From contig MHDY01000080.1 in NCBI GenBank assembly GCA_001803705.1, forward strand, positions 1 through 7,098: a stretch of DNA of 7,098 bases, read 5' to 3'. Of this stretch, positions 1-6,188 are shown piece after piece. A program made the translations under genes and the position numbers. Source of the stretch: Nitrospirae bacterium GWC2_56_14 (lineage in GTDB: Bacteria; Nitrospirota; UBA9217). Below the pieces are notes generated by a model. The model did not search any database. It was not told the DNA's origin and worked only from the letters and a program-made list of their open reading frames with translations. Each line of letters begins with the position of its first letter. Position 1 is the first letter of the stretch.

Positions 1-13
1 CTCTCCTTAGCCC

Positions 14-31
14 CCTCCCATCGAAGGGAGG
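14..31. repeat. Short GC-rich palindrome (possible dispersed-repeat fragment)
   Basis: CCTCCC (14-19) and GGGAGG (26-31) form a perfect 6-bp stem around the 6-nt loop ATCGAA. No T-tract follows on either strand, so it is not a standard intrinsic terminator. The purine/pyrimidine-rich look resembles intergenic palindromic repeats found in multiple copies in some bacterial genomes. With only one copy in view, that identity is a guess. Confidence 0.35.
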
Positions 32-46
32 AAAGGTTCATTCGCC

Positions 47-74
47 TTGCCTTTTGAGGCCATTTCCTGTAATT
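47..74 (+). promoter_or_regulatory. Weak sigma70-type promoter candidate for the DUF2339 gene
   Basis: TTGCCT (47-52, 4 of 6 against TTGACA) and TGTAAT (69-74, 5 of 6 against TATAAT) are separated by 16 nt. This is the best pair I found upstream of the first gene and would give a leader of roughly 140 nt. AT-rich intergenic DNA yields such matches by chance, so confidence is low. Confidence 0.22.
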
Positions 75-207
75 TCGTGTTTGCATAAAGTTTTTGTGCG
101 CTCTTCATCACCTCATGGTGCGCGGGATAAACAGATCAGCGATCTTTAGACACCTGGGGTCCTGCCTGTAACAGGTTGGGCAGGCTGGAACGGATGGTAC
201 TGTCGTC

Positions 208-215
208 AGAGGAGG
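208..215 (+). promoter_or_regulatory. Ribosome binding site that fixes the start of the DUF2339 gene at GTG 221
   Basis: AGAGGAGG lies 5 nt before the GTG at 221. The upstream in-frame candidates, TTG at 176 and ATG at 194, have no comparable Shine-Dalgarno sequence. If either were used, this site would be buried inside the coding region. The same arrangement (GGAGG core, 5-nt spacer) precedes the genes at 4181 and 6189, which supports the choice. Confidence 0.75.
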
Positions 216-220
216 CAATC

Positions 221-3200
221 GTGGGCGGTGAAGGGTGTCTGCTGCTACTGATAGTTGTCGGTGTCGTCGTTCTGTTCATCCGCTCTGTCAACATCCGGCG
301 CGACTTGGAATCACACGTTGAGAATCTCAAGCGGGAGATCGCGGAGCTGAGAGCCGCCCTGGCTGCGCCGCGGCGTGAAAGTGCAGCGGAGCGGGTCGAG
401 GCGATGAAGAAACCACCAGTCGCGCCTGTCCCACGCGCTGTCGAGACGCCTCCCCCTCCCATCGTTCCGCCCGCATCTCCTGTTCCGCCTCCGTCACCAA
501 TGCCTGAGAGATCCAAGGTGGAGCCGCCTCCGATAACGCTTACACCTTCCGGTCTGCCCACAGGGCCCTATCCTCCCTCCGCGTCGGAAAGGCCGAAGGA
601 AGAAGCACGGCCTGCGCAGCCGGTCATCATGCGGCCTGCACCATCCTACGCCGCTGCTGTGCGCGTCGATCTTCCATCTGCCGCACCCGAGCCCGCGGCT
701 CCCTCCGGTCCGAGCCTGCAGGATCGCTGGGAGAAGTTCAAGGCGAACGTTGACTGGGAACTCTTCACCGGCGTCAAGCTCTTCGCCGGGCTCGGCGGGC
801 TCGCGCTCTTCATCGGCGCAGGCTTCTTTGTCAAGTATTCCATCGACCGGAACCTCATCCCGCCTGCGCTCCGGCTGGCCGTGAGCGCCGTGATCGGCCT
901 GGCGCTGATCATCTGGTCGAGCCGCATCAACCGGGAACGGTTCAATGTGTTGCGCCACACCTTGGGCGCGGGCGGCATCGGCGTTCTATACAGCGTCGTA
1001 TTCGCGGCCACGCTCTACTACCATTACCTGTCCAATCCCGTAGGCTTCGGCCTGCTGACAATCGTGTCGGCTACAGCCTTCGTGCTTGCCGTCTTTTTCC
1101 GCGGCCTCCCCATCTCAGTGCTCGGCGCTCTCGGCGCGTACCTGACGCCCCTCCTGGTCAGCACCGGCCAGGGCAGCCTCATGGGGCTCTTCGTCTACCT
1201 CAGCGTGGTGAACATCGGCCTCTATCAGGTCGTGACGCGTCTGCGCTCCGGCCTCTTGCTGTTCATCGCCACCGTGGGCACGCTCGGGACGCTCTTCCTT
1301 GCGACCTTCTCCGGCCGCATCCATCCCGAGAGCATCGTGATCGCGGGAGTCTTCATCGCCAACCTGGCGCTCTTCAGCTATTTTCTCGACCGGGGCAAGG
1401 AGTCGACCGAAGGGAGCCGGCTCCTGTCCTGGTCCGGTTACACGCTCTTTCTTTCCGCTGCCCTGGCAGCGCTCTTGCTCCTGGACCGGGTCGGCACTGG
1501 GCCGCTCCTGATCGCGATCTTCGGCATGGCAGGAAGCGTGGTGCTCGCCTTCCGCGACAAGCGCTGGTTCAACGGGGTCGTGCCCTACGGAGCCATCATG
1601 TTCGTGGTCGCCTTCTTCTGGACCTGGCTGCGCTTCGATCCCCGCACCCTGTCCTGGGGGTTCCTCGGCCTGTTGCTGTACGGGACCGCAGGCGGCCTGG
1701 GGCCGGTGCTGCTCATCCGCCGCTACGGGCTCGACAAGGTCAACCTGGGATGGTTCCGCGTCTTTCCCGTGGCACTGGGCGTGATGCTGCTCACCATTGT
1801 GCTGAAGGAGCAGGACATCGCCTTCTGGCTCTGGCCCGTGATCCTGCTCTTACAAGTGATGGGCATCATGGTCAGCCTGGTTTTCGGCGGCCTGCTGCAG
1901 GCCGGCCTGCTCGTGCTGTTCTTCCTGGCCTGCGGCCTTACCTGGCTCTTTCGCATGCCGCCGGAGCTCGGCAGCCCGGTCTTCTTCGGGTTCCTGCTCT
2001 TCGCCGGAGCGGCCATGGCGCTCGCCATGGTCTACGCCTTCAAGAAAATGAACGACTGGCGGGCTGCGCTCACAAAGGACGCTCCCGATGTTGCTGCGTG
2101 GACTGCCGGACCAATGGTGACGGAATGGCTCTCCGCCTTCCCCGCATCAGCCGTCTTCATTCTCCTTGCCGCCTCCTTCTGGCTGCAGAGGCCGCTCCAG
2201 CCGACCCCCGGCATGGTCACGCTCACCTGCTTTCTGGCCTTGAGCCTCTTCCTCAGCAGGCGGCTCGTTGCCCCGATCATGGGCATGGTGGTCCTCCTGT
2301 CGTCGCTCGTCAGCCAGGCGGCCTGGGCGTTCCGGCCCGATCTGTCGGTGGACCTGCATGTTGTGGGGTTCCTCTGGTCAGCCGCGTTCTTCGTCATAGC
2401 TGTTATCGCGCCCTTCCTCTTCTTCCGATCCATCGAACGGTGGTCGCGACTCTGGATGGCTTGGTCGCTCTTCGAAGTTGCGCAAGGGCTCTTCGCCATC
2501 TGGGCCGCGGACCACATCTGGGTGCGCGAGACGAGCGGCTGGCTGCCTCTCGCGCTGGCTGCGGTGAAGCTGCCTGCCGTGGCACTGCTCCAGTCGCGGC
2601 TCAAAGACCGGCCTGAGCGGAACGCGGTGCTCGCCTTCCACGGCGGCGTGCTGCTTTTTTATGTCTCGTCAATCCCGGTGATGCTGCTCGACCAGGGCTG
2701 GATCGGCCTCACGCTCGTCATCGAGTCTACCTTGCTGCTCTGGCTTAATCGCAGAGTGGTCCACGAGGGCCTGCGCTGGGTGGCATCTTTCATGGCGCCC
2801 ATCGGGCTGTTGCTCCTGTTCTTCGCGTTGCCGCAGATGAAGCACGCAGGCGACATGGCAATCCTGAACAGTGCTGTGCTTGCCGTTGCTGTAGCTGTCG
2901 CCGCGCTCGCATTCGCTGTGTCGCTCAGCGGCTTCCCGGACCGGAAGCTCAAGGACGCTGATCTGCCCGAGTATTTCCGCTGGCTCGCCGTAGGCAGCGG
3001 GTTCTTCCTCTTGAATCTCGCAATAGCCGACATCTTCGCCGAGACAGAGCTCTTCCGTATCGCACCGGGCCCCGATGCCTTGCAAGCGATCTGCTACGCC
3101 CTGGTCTGGCTGACCTACGGCGGCCTGATCTGGTCGCGGCTGAAGATCACGTCCGTCATGCGCCACGCCGGGCTCATCCTTCTCTGCATCGGCACGGGCT

Positions 3201-4135
3201 TCCTGCTCGTTCTCCCCGTGCTTTTCCCAGCCTTCGTGCCGGAAATGTCGCCCTTCCTGAACCTCGGCTTGCCGGCGTATTTGTACGCGCTGGTCGTGCT
3301 TGCCCTGCTGGTGCGTCTGGAACTGAAGCAGCAGACCTCGCGGGAGCTCTACAATCTGCTTGTACTGCTGCTGCTCCTGACCGGCTTCGTGGCCGTGAAG
3401 GTCCAGATGAGCTCGATCGTGCAGCCGGGCCAGCCCTTCCGGTTCTTCCTTAATCAGTCGTCGTCCATGGCAGTGGGTTCTGCAGCGGGCTGGCTGGCCT
3501 ACGGCCTGGGGCTCTTGTACTGGCCGCGGGGACTGGACCGGCCCTTCCGGATCGCAGGCGTGGTGCTGGTCCTCGCCGGCCTGGCCAAGGCGCTGGCCTA
3601 TCCGTTCGCCCACAGCGCGGCATTCGGCGCCATGACGCCGTTTCTGAACACGCCGACGCTCCTGTACCTCGCGATCGTTATTGTCCTTACAGCGCTCACC
3701 CTGAATCGGCCGCAGCAGCATTGGCCGTTCGTCTCTCCCACGCTGCGCGCCTTCTGGGGCGTGCTGCTGGCCGTGGTCTTGTTCTGCGTGCTGAACATAG
3801 AGATATCGAGCGTCTTCACTGAGACGGGAGGTCGCTTCAGCCTCGAAACCTACGGCAACCTGGCGCACCAGCTTGCCTACAGCCTCGGCTGGCTGCTCTA
3901 CAGCATCGGCCTGCTCGTCGTGGGCATCAAGTGGAACACCAGCAAGGTACGCTGGGCAGCTCTCATCCTGATGGTCGGGACCACGTTCAAGATCTTCTTC
4001 ATGGACCTCTGGCGGCTGGGACAGCTTTACCGCGTGGCGTCCTTCGTCGGCCTCGCTGCGGTGCTGATCCTGGTGTCGTTCCTGTACCAGCGGTTCATGA
4101 CGGGGAGGGATGAGGAAGTGGAGCCTGAAGGATAA
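221..4135 (+). CDS. DUF2339 (COG5373) giant multi-pass membrane protein
   Basis: This encodes 1304 residues from GTG 221; TTG 176 would give 1319. I recognise the DUF2339 family of predicted membrane proteins, whose function is unknown. Residues 7-20 form an N-terminal anchor, and 23-50 are a charged heptad-like stretch (RRDLESHVENLKREIAELRA), probably a short coiled coil. Residues 64-165 are a Pro/Ala-rich linker. From about W179 the hydrophobic core begins with the family-type pattern WELFTGVKLF, then GGLALFIGAGFFVKYSIDR. I count about 38 hydrophobic segments by eye. The C-terminus (residues 1256-1292, with KIFFMDLWRL, LYRVASFVGL and LYQRF) matches the usual DUF2339 ending, so the gene looks full length, followed by a short acidic tail. 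No enzymatic motif is evident. The next gene starts 45 nt downstream with no terminator between, so a shared transcript is likely. Family assignment is confident; role is unknown. Confidence 0.92.
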   Translation: MGGEGCLLLLIVVGVVVLFIRSVNIRRDLESHVENLKREIAELRAALAAPRRESAAERVEAMKKPPVAPVPRAVETPPPPIVPPASPVPPPSPMPERSKVEPPPITLTPSGLPTGPYPPSASERPKEEARPAQPVIMRPAPSYAAAVRVDLPSAAPEPAAPSGPSLQDRWEKFKANVDWELFTGVKLFAGLGGLALFIGAGFFVKYSIDRNLIPPALRLAVSAVIGLALIIWSSRINRERFNVLRHTLGAGGIGVLYSVVFAATLYYHYLSNPVGFGLLTIVSATAFVLAVFFRGLPISVLGALGAYLTPLLVSTGQGSLMGLFVYLSVVNIGLYQVVTRLRSGLLLFIATVGTLGTLFLATFSGRIHPESIVIAGVFIANLALFSYFLDRGKESTEGSRLLSWSGYTLFLSAALAALLLLDRVGTGPLLIAIFGMAGSVVLAFRDKRWFNGVVPYGAIMFVVAFFWTWLRFDPRTLSWGFLGLLLYGTAGGLGPVLLIRRYGLDKVNLGWFRVFPVALGVMLLTIVLKEQDIAFWLWPVILLLQVMGIMVSLVFGGLLQAGLLVLFFLACGLTWLFRMPPELGSPVFFGFLLFAGAAMALAMVYAFKKMNDWRAALTKDAPDVAAWTAGPMVTEWLSAFPASAVFILLAASFWLQRPLQPTPGMVTLTCFLALSLFLSRRLVAPIMGMVVLLSSLVSQAAWAFRPDLSVDLHVVGFLWSAAFFVIAVIAPFLFFRSIERWSRLWMAWSLFEVAQGLFAIWAADHIWVRETSGWLPLALAAVKLPAVALLQSRLKDRPERNAVLAFHGGVLLFYVSSIPVMLLDQGWIGLTLVIESTLLLWLNRRVVHEGLRWVASFMAPIGLLLLFFALPQMKHAGDMAILNSAVLAVAVAVAALAFAVSLSGFPDRKLKDADLPEYFRWLAVGSGFFLLNLAIADIFAETELFRIAPGPDALQAICYALVWLTYGGLIWSRLKITSVMRHAGLILLCIGTGFLLVLPVLFPAFVPEMSPFLNLGLPAYLYALVVLALLVRLELKQQTSRELYNLLVLLLLLTGFVAVKVQMSSIVQPGQPFRFFLNQSSSMAVGSAAGWLAYGLGLLYWPRGLDRPFRIAGVVLVLAGLAKALAYPFAHSAAFGAMTPFLNTPTLLYLAIVIVLTALTLNRPQQHWPFVSPTLRAFWGVLLAVVLFCVLNIEISSVFTETGGRFSLETYGNLAHQLAYSLGWLLYSIGLLVVGIKWNTSKVRWAALILMVGTTFKIFFMDLWRLGQLYRVASFVGLAAVLILVSFLYQRFMTGRDEEVEPEG

Positions 4136-4167
4136 AAGAGCGTCATTCAGCAAATCATGATCCACAC

Positions 4168-4175
4168 AAGGAGGG
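4168..4175 (+). promoter_or_regulatory. Ribosome binding site that fixes the start of the second gene at ATG 4181
   Basis: AAGGAGGG lies 5 nt before ATG 4181. The in-frame ATG at 4157 lies upstream of it, has no Shine-Dalgarno sequence, and would add only eight residues (MIHTRRAA) encoded partly by the ribosome binding site itself. Confidence 0.78.
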
Positions 4176-4180
4176 CTGCG

Positions 4181-4822
4181 ATGTTTTCCCCACCATCAAG
4201 GCAGGAGATCGATCACAGGGCTATGAAGCTCATAATCGGTCTGATCGCTCTAACGCTTGCAAATATTACGAGTATTTTTTCGCATACCTTAATAACGTCG
4301 ATAAGCGCAGCGTATTACGAAGATGGGTGGGCACGGAACTTTCTTGTGGGCTTCTTGTTCGCGATTTCCTCTTTCTTGCTTGCCTACAACGGCGAAAGCC
4401 GAAAGGAAATGTTCTTAAGCAAATTAGCCGCTGCCGCAGCTTTTGGGGTGGCGATGTTTCCTTGCGGGTGCGACGGTCACGTGGAACTTATCCCGCATGT
4501 TCACTACATTTGTGCGGCGGTGCTGTTCTCGATCCTGGTTGCCTTCTGCTGGATATTCCACAAACGTGCACTGCAGAAGGGGCACCGCGAGGCGTTGCGG
4601 CGGTCGAAGCTTTACCTTCTCTGCGGAGCGATCATCGTATTAGCAATGTTGGTTATGTTCATTGATTTCATTACGCACGAGGCGCTTTCCGCAGTCGTTG
4701 CAAGACTTACCTTCTATTGCGAGCGCGCGGGGCTTGTCGCATTCGGCGTATCCTGGCTAACGGCAAGTCGTGTCTTGCCAGTGATCTCATCCAAGAAGGA
4801 ACGCTTCGCGCCTTTTGCATGA
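4181..4822 (+). CDS. Uncharacterised six-helix integral membrane protein (DUF998/Frag1-like in appearance)
   Basis: The protein is 213 residues from ATG 4181. Six hydrophobic segments are visible at about residues 15-36, 54-70, 79-95, 106-127, 143-165 and 175-195. From memory, several features resemble a widespread but uncharacterised bacterial membrane family. These are SISAAYY followed by RNFLVGFLFAISSFLLAY, an FP motif at the end of the third segment, HYICAAVLF opening the fourth, and GLVAFGVSWL near the end. The general topology recalls DUF998 or Frag1/DRAM proteins, but I cannot assign a Pfam family firmly. The loop between segments three and four is rich in Cys and His (C95, C97, H100, H106, H108, C111). 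The gene sits 45 nt after the DUF2339 gene and 91 nt before the next. Its codon use is more AT-rich than that of the first gene. No function can be stated. Confidence 0.85.
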   Translation: MFSPPSRQEIDHRAMKLIIGLIALTLANITSIFSHTLITSISAAYYEDGWARNFLVGFLFAISSFLLAYNGESRKEMFLSKLAAAAAFGVAMFPCGCDGHVELIPHVHYICAAVLFSILVAFCWIFHKRALQKGHREALRRSKLYLLCGAIIVLAMLVMFIDFITHEALSAVVARLTFYCERAGLVAFGVSWLTASRVLPVISSKKERFAPFA

Positions 4823-4913
4823 CAGGGAATGCAGGGCTGCGCAACGCAAGCATAGAAACAATGTCCTCAACGTCCCCATAATTCAGGCGAGAAATTAATC
4901 CGGGAGAAACACG

Positions 4914-5981
4914 ATGAGTTTCTTAGATCTCATAAGCGAGCTTCGGACGAAAGAGGCGAAGCCGGAGAAGGCAGCAAAGGCCATGAAGGTCCTCGCGCTG
5001 ATCTGCGCGATCGGAGGGATATGGAACTACGCCATTCCTATCATTGCTCCTTTTAATAAGACGCCCATCAGGATCGATCCCGCTTTCCCGATCATTGCTC
5101 TCATGGCCGGCATGCTTCTGGCTGGACTCTTCCTTCTTGCATCTCGGGGCATCGCTGACAGGGCTGAGTGGGGCAAGAGGCTTGGTCAGCTGGCTGTCGT
5201 GCTGCTCGTTGCAATGATCGTCGCCGGCTGCCTTGTTCTGTACTCAGGCTTCTCGCCGAATATCCCGGTGCCTCCCGCTCCGGTTACGGCCGTCTTTTCC
5301 CTTATCTTCGTTGCGCAGTTTGTGGTGCCTGCCTTTTTCGGTATTCAATATCTCGGCAGATTGCCCGTTGATGAGAACAGGTACGTAAGACCGGCAATAA
5401 GACCGGGCATCGAAACGCGTGTGCCTGCTGCACACATCGAGCGCGGCAAGTCGCCGGTCGTGAACAGCTACAAAGAATCACCGGTTCGGTTCGGCGTTGT
5501 CGGCACGTTTGTTATCTTCCTCGGCATAATGATGTTCAGCATGTTTTTTGTGATGGAACATATCGCACCAGCTGCGGCGGTTTTCATGTTCCCGCTTATG
5601 TTTGTGGTAATTTTCGTCGGGCCCGCCTGGTTCAATCGCTTGCCATCGAGTTTCGAACAGACGCGGACCGTGGCAGCTTCCTACACCGGCGGCGGGTCCA
5701 TGTTCATGTTCAATGGCTCGTGGCCGTTCTTCCGGCTTCTGGTTTATGATGACGGCGTTGAGATCCGCGTGATGTTTCACCGGTTCTTTATCCCGTATGA
5801 CAAGATGGAGGACCTGCCGGATAAGATCAAGTTCTTCAGTCTCGGAGGGGTCCTGTTCAAGTCTGATCTGCCTGGGGTGCCGTCGAGGATACGGTTCCAT
5901 GGACGGAGTTCGAAGAAGATACTGGAGTTTGTGAATGAGCGGAGAAAGAAGATTTTGGCGATGAACGCGGAGACGGGCTAA
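4914..5981 (+). CDS. Uncharacterised membrane protein with C-terminal PH-like domain
   Basis: The protein is 355 residues, starting at ATG 4914 with GGGAG at 4902-4906, 7 nt upstream. A short charged N-terminus (residues 1-23, Lys/Glu-rich) precedes hydrophobic segments at about 24-46, 57-77, 89-110 and 123-146. A hydrophilic linker (147-191) follows, then two more segments at 192-213 and 217-240. Residues 262-350 are soluble: beta-strand-like stretches FFRLLVYDDGVEIRVMF and FFIPYDKMEDL, a further strand pair around GVLFKSDL and SRIRFHG, then a helix SKKILEFVNERRKKI. This order and the visible pattern of a strand ending in DDG plus an IPY-D/E element resemble bacterial PH domains (bPH families), which often sit next to membrane helices. 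An even number of helices would leave both termini in the cytoplasm, which suits the basic C-terminus. I recognise no named family. The fold is inferred and the role unknown. It is the likely last gene of a three-gene run. Confidence 0.85.
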   Translation: MSFLDLISELRTKEAKPEKAAKAMKVLALICAIGGIWNYAIPIIAPFNKTPIRIDPAFPIIALMAGMLLAGLFLLASRGIADRAEWGKRLGQLAVVLLVAMIVAGCLVLYSGFSPNIPVPPAPVTAVFSLIFVAQFVVPAFFGIQYLGRLPVDENRYVRPAIRPGIETRVPAAHIERGKSPVVNSYKESPVRFGVVGTFVIFLGIMMFSMFFVMEHIAPAAAVFMFPLMFVVIFVGPAWFNRLPSSFEQTRTVAASYTGGGSMFMFNGSWPFFRLLVYDDGVEIRVMFHRFFIPYDKMEDLPDKIKFFSLGGVLFKSDLPGVPSRIRFHGRSSKKILEFVNERRKKILAMNAETG

Positions 5982-6034
5982 GAATGTCAATTCTAAAGTC
6001 TAACCCGGATTGGTCTAGAGCAGAATTTAGCTTG

Positions 6035-6061
6035 TTGACAGTTTAACGACCCACATAAAAG
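6035..6061 (+). promoter_or_regulatory. Candidate promoter for the Ig-like exported protein gene
   Basis: A perfect TTGACA lies at 6035-6040. The best -10 partner is TAAAAG (6056-6061, 4 of 6) at a short 15-nt spacing. The alternative CATAAA (6054-6059) would be only 13 nt away. The -35 match is good and the -10 weak, so a promoter here would need an activator or a non-standard element. It would give a leader of about 120 nt containing the hairpins at 6111-6147. Confidence 0.3.
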
Positions 6062-6110
6062 CCAGAAGAACCATATTTCTTAATTCTGATTTCTTCCTTG
6101 TCGGCAGAAA

Positions 6111-6147
6111 ACGCTGAGGGCGTCTAGACCTGCCCCACTGCGGGTCT
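6111..6147 (+). promoter_or_regulatory. Two adjacent stem-loops in the leader of the exported protein gene
   Basis: The first is a 4-bp stem (6111-6114 with 6120-6123) with a 5-nt loop. After two bases the second follows: AGACCTGC (6126-6133) pairs with GCGGGTCT (6140-6147), including one G-T pair, around the 6-nt loop CCCACT. Neither is followed by a T-run, so termination is unlikely. They may affect mRNA stability or translation, or mean nothing. The pairings are read directly; the role is unknown. Confidence 0.4.
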
Positions 6148-6177
6148 GCTGGATTTATCTTATAAACGTGTTTTATG

Positions 6178-6183
6178 CGGAGG
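6178..6183 (+). promoter_or_regulatory. Ribosome binding site of the exported protein gene
   Basis: CGGAGG lies 5 nt before ATG 6189 and supports that start over the in-frame ATG at 6213, which has only ACAGG directly abutting it. A small AT-rich hairpin (6162-6176) ends two nt upstream. Confidence 0.7.
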
Positions 6184-6188
6184 CCTGC

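Larger units (their letters stand above)
1..220. other. Non-coding region upstream of the DUF2339 gene
   Basis: No coding region is supported here. One forward frame stays open from about position 3 to a TAG at 145-147, but its translation has no recognisable character and no start signal in view. The stretch holds the palindrome at 14-31, a weak promoter candidate at 47-74, and just before the gene two mutually exclusive small stems. CCTG (165-168) can pair with CAGG (172-175), or CCTGCC (161-166) can pair with GGCAGG (179-184). They lie about 25-30 nt before the Shine-Dalgarno site, so an effect on translation is possible but unproven. Confidence 0.6.
5982..6188. other. Intergenic leader with multiple possible stem-loops
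   Basis: This 207-nt gap is more AT-rich than the flanking genes and holds no coding region I can support. AGAAT/ATTCT (5981-5985 with 5990-5994) is a weak AT-rich hairpin directly at the stop codon of the preceding gene. GGTCTAGA (6012-6019) is the exact reverse complement of TCTAGACC (6123-6130) about 100 nt later. ACGC/GCGT (6111-6114 with 6120-6123) and an 8-bp stem (6126-6133 with 6140-6147) form two adjacent local hairpins. ATAAA/TTTAT (6162-6166 with 6172-6176) ends two nt before the Shine-Dalgarno site. The 6012 and 6123 arms would compete with the local hairpins. No known riboswitch class is recognised and no intrinsic terminator with a T-run is present. Confidence 0.5.

Noticed and set aside
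3..147. Forward frame open from the window edge to a TAG, possible tail of an upstream gene
   Set aside because: The stretch is AT-rich in its second half, includes the palindrome at 14-31, and its 48-codon translation shows no recognisable character.
452..464. 13-nt sequence CCCCCTCCCATCG identical to positions 11-23
   Set aside because: The second copy falls in Pro-codon-rich coding sequence, where C-rich runs are expected. The flanks do not match, so I treat it as coincidence.
494..1011. Two overlapping - strand open frames opposite the proline-rich and first membrane segments
   Set aside because: Low-complexity Gly/Arg-rich or Ser/Arg-rich translations that mirror the Pro/Ala codons of the real gene.
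1750..2616. 288-codon open frame on the + strand in another phase
   Set aside because: It is fully inside the DUF2339 gene, rich in Arg, Ala, Pro and His, and has no ribosome binding site or recognisable domain. The enclosing frame is uninterrupted, so no frameshift needs explaining.
2669..4165. Long open frame (498 codons) on the - strand opposite the DUF2339 gene
   Set aside because: It lies antisense to a clear family member. Its translation is dominated by E, Q, H, R and D with no hydrophobic core or motif, the usual shadow of a GC-rich gene rich in Leu and Ala codons.
4327..4665. 112-codon + strand open frame inside the second gene
   Set aside because: It is out of phase with the membrane protein frame, has no Shine-Dalgarno site, and its translation shows no coherent membrane or domain pattern.
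4823..4913. Possible terminator or promoter between the second and third genes
   Set aside because: GCAG-GG-CTGC is too short to be a terminator and has no T-run. CATAAT at 4877-4882 lacks a -35 partner at the right distance.
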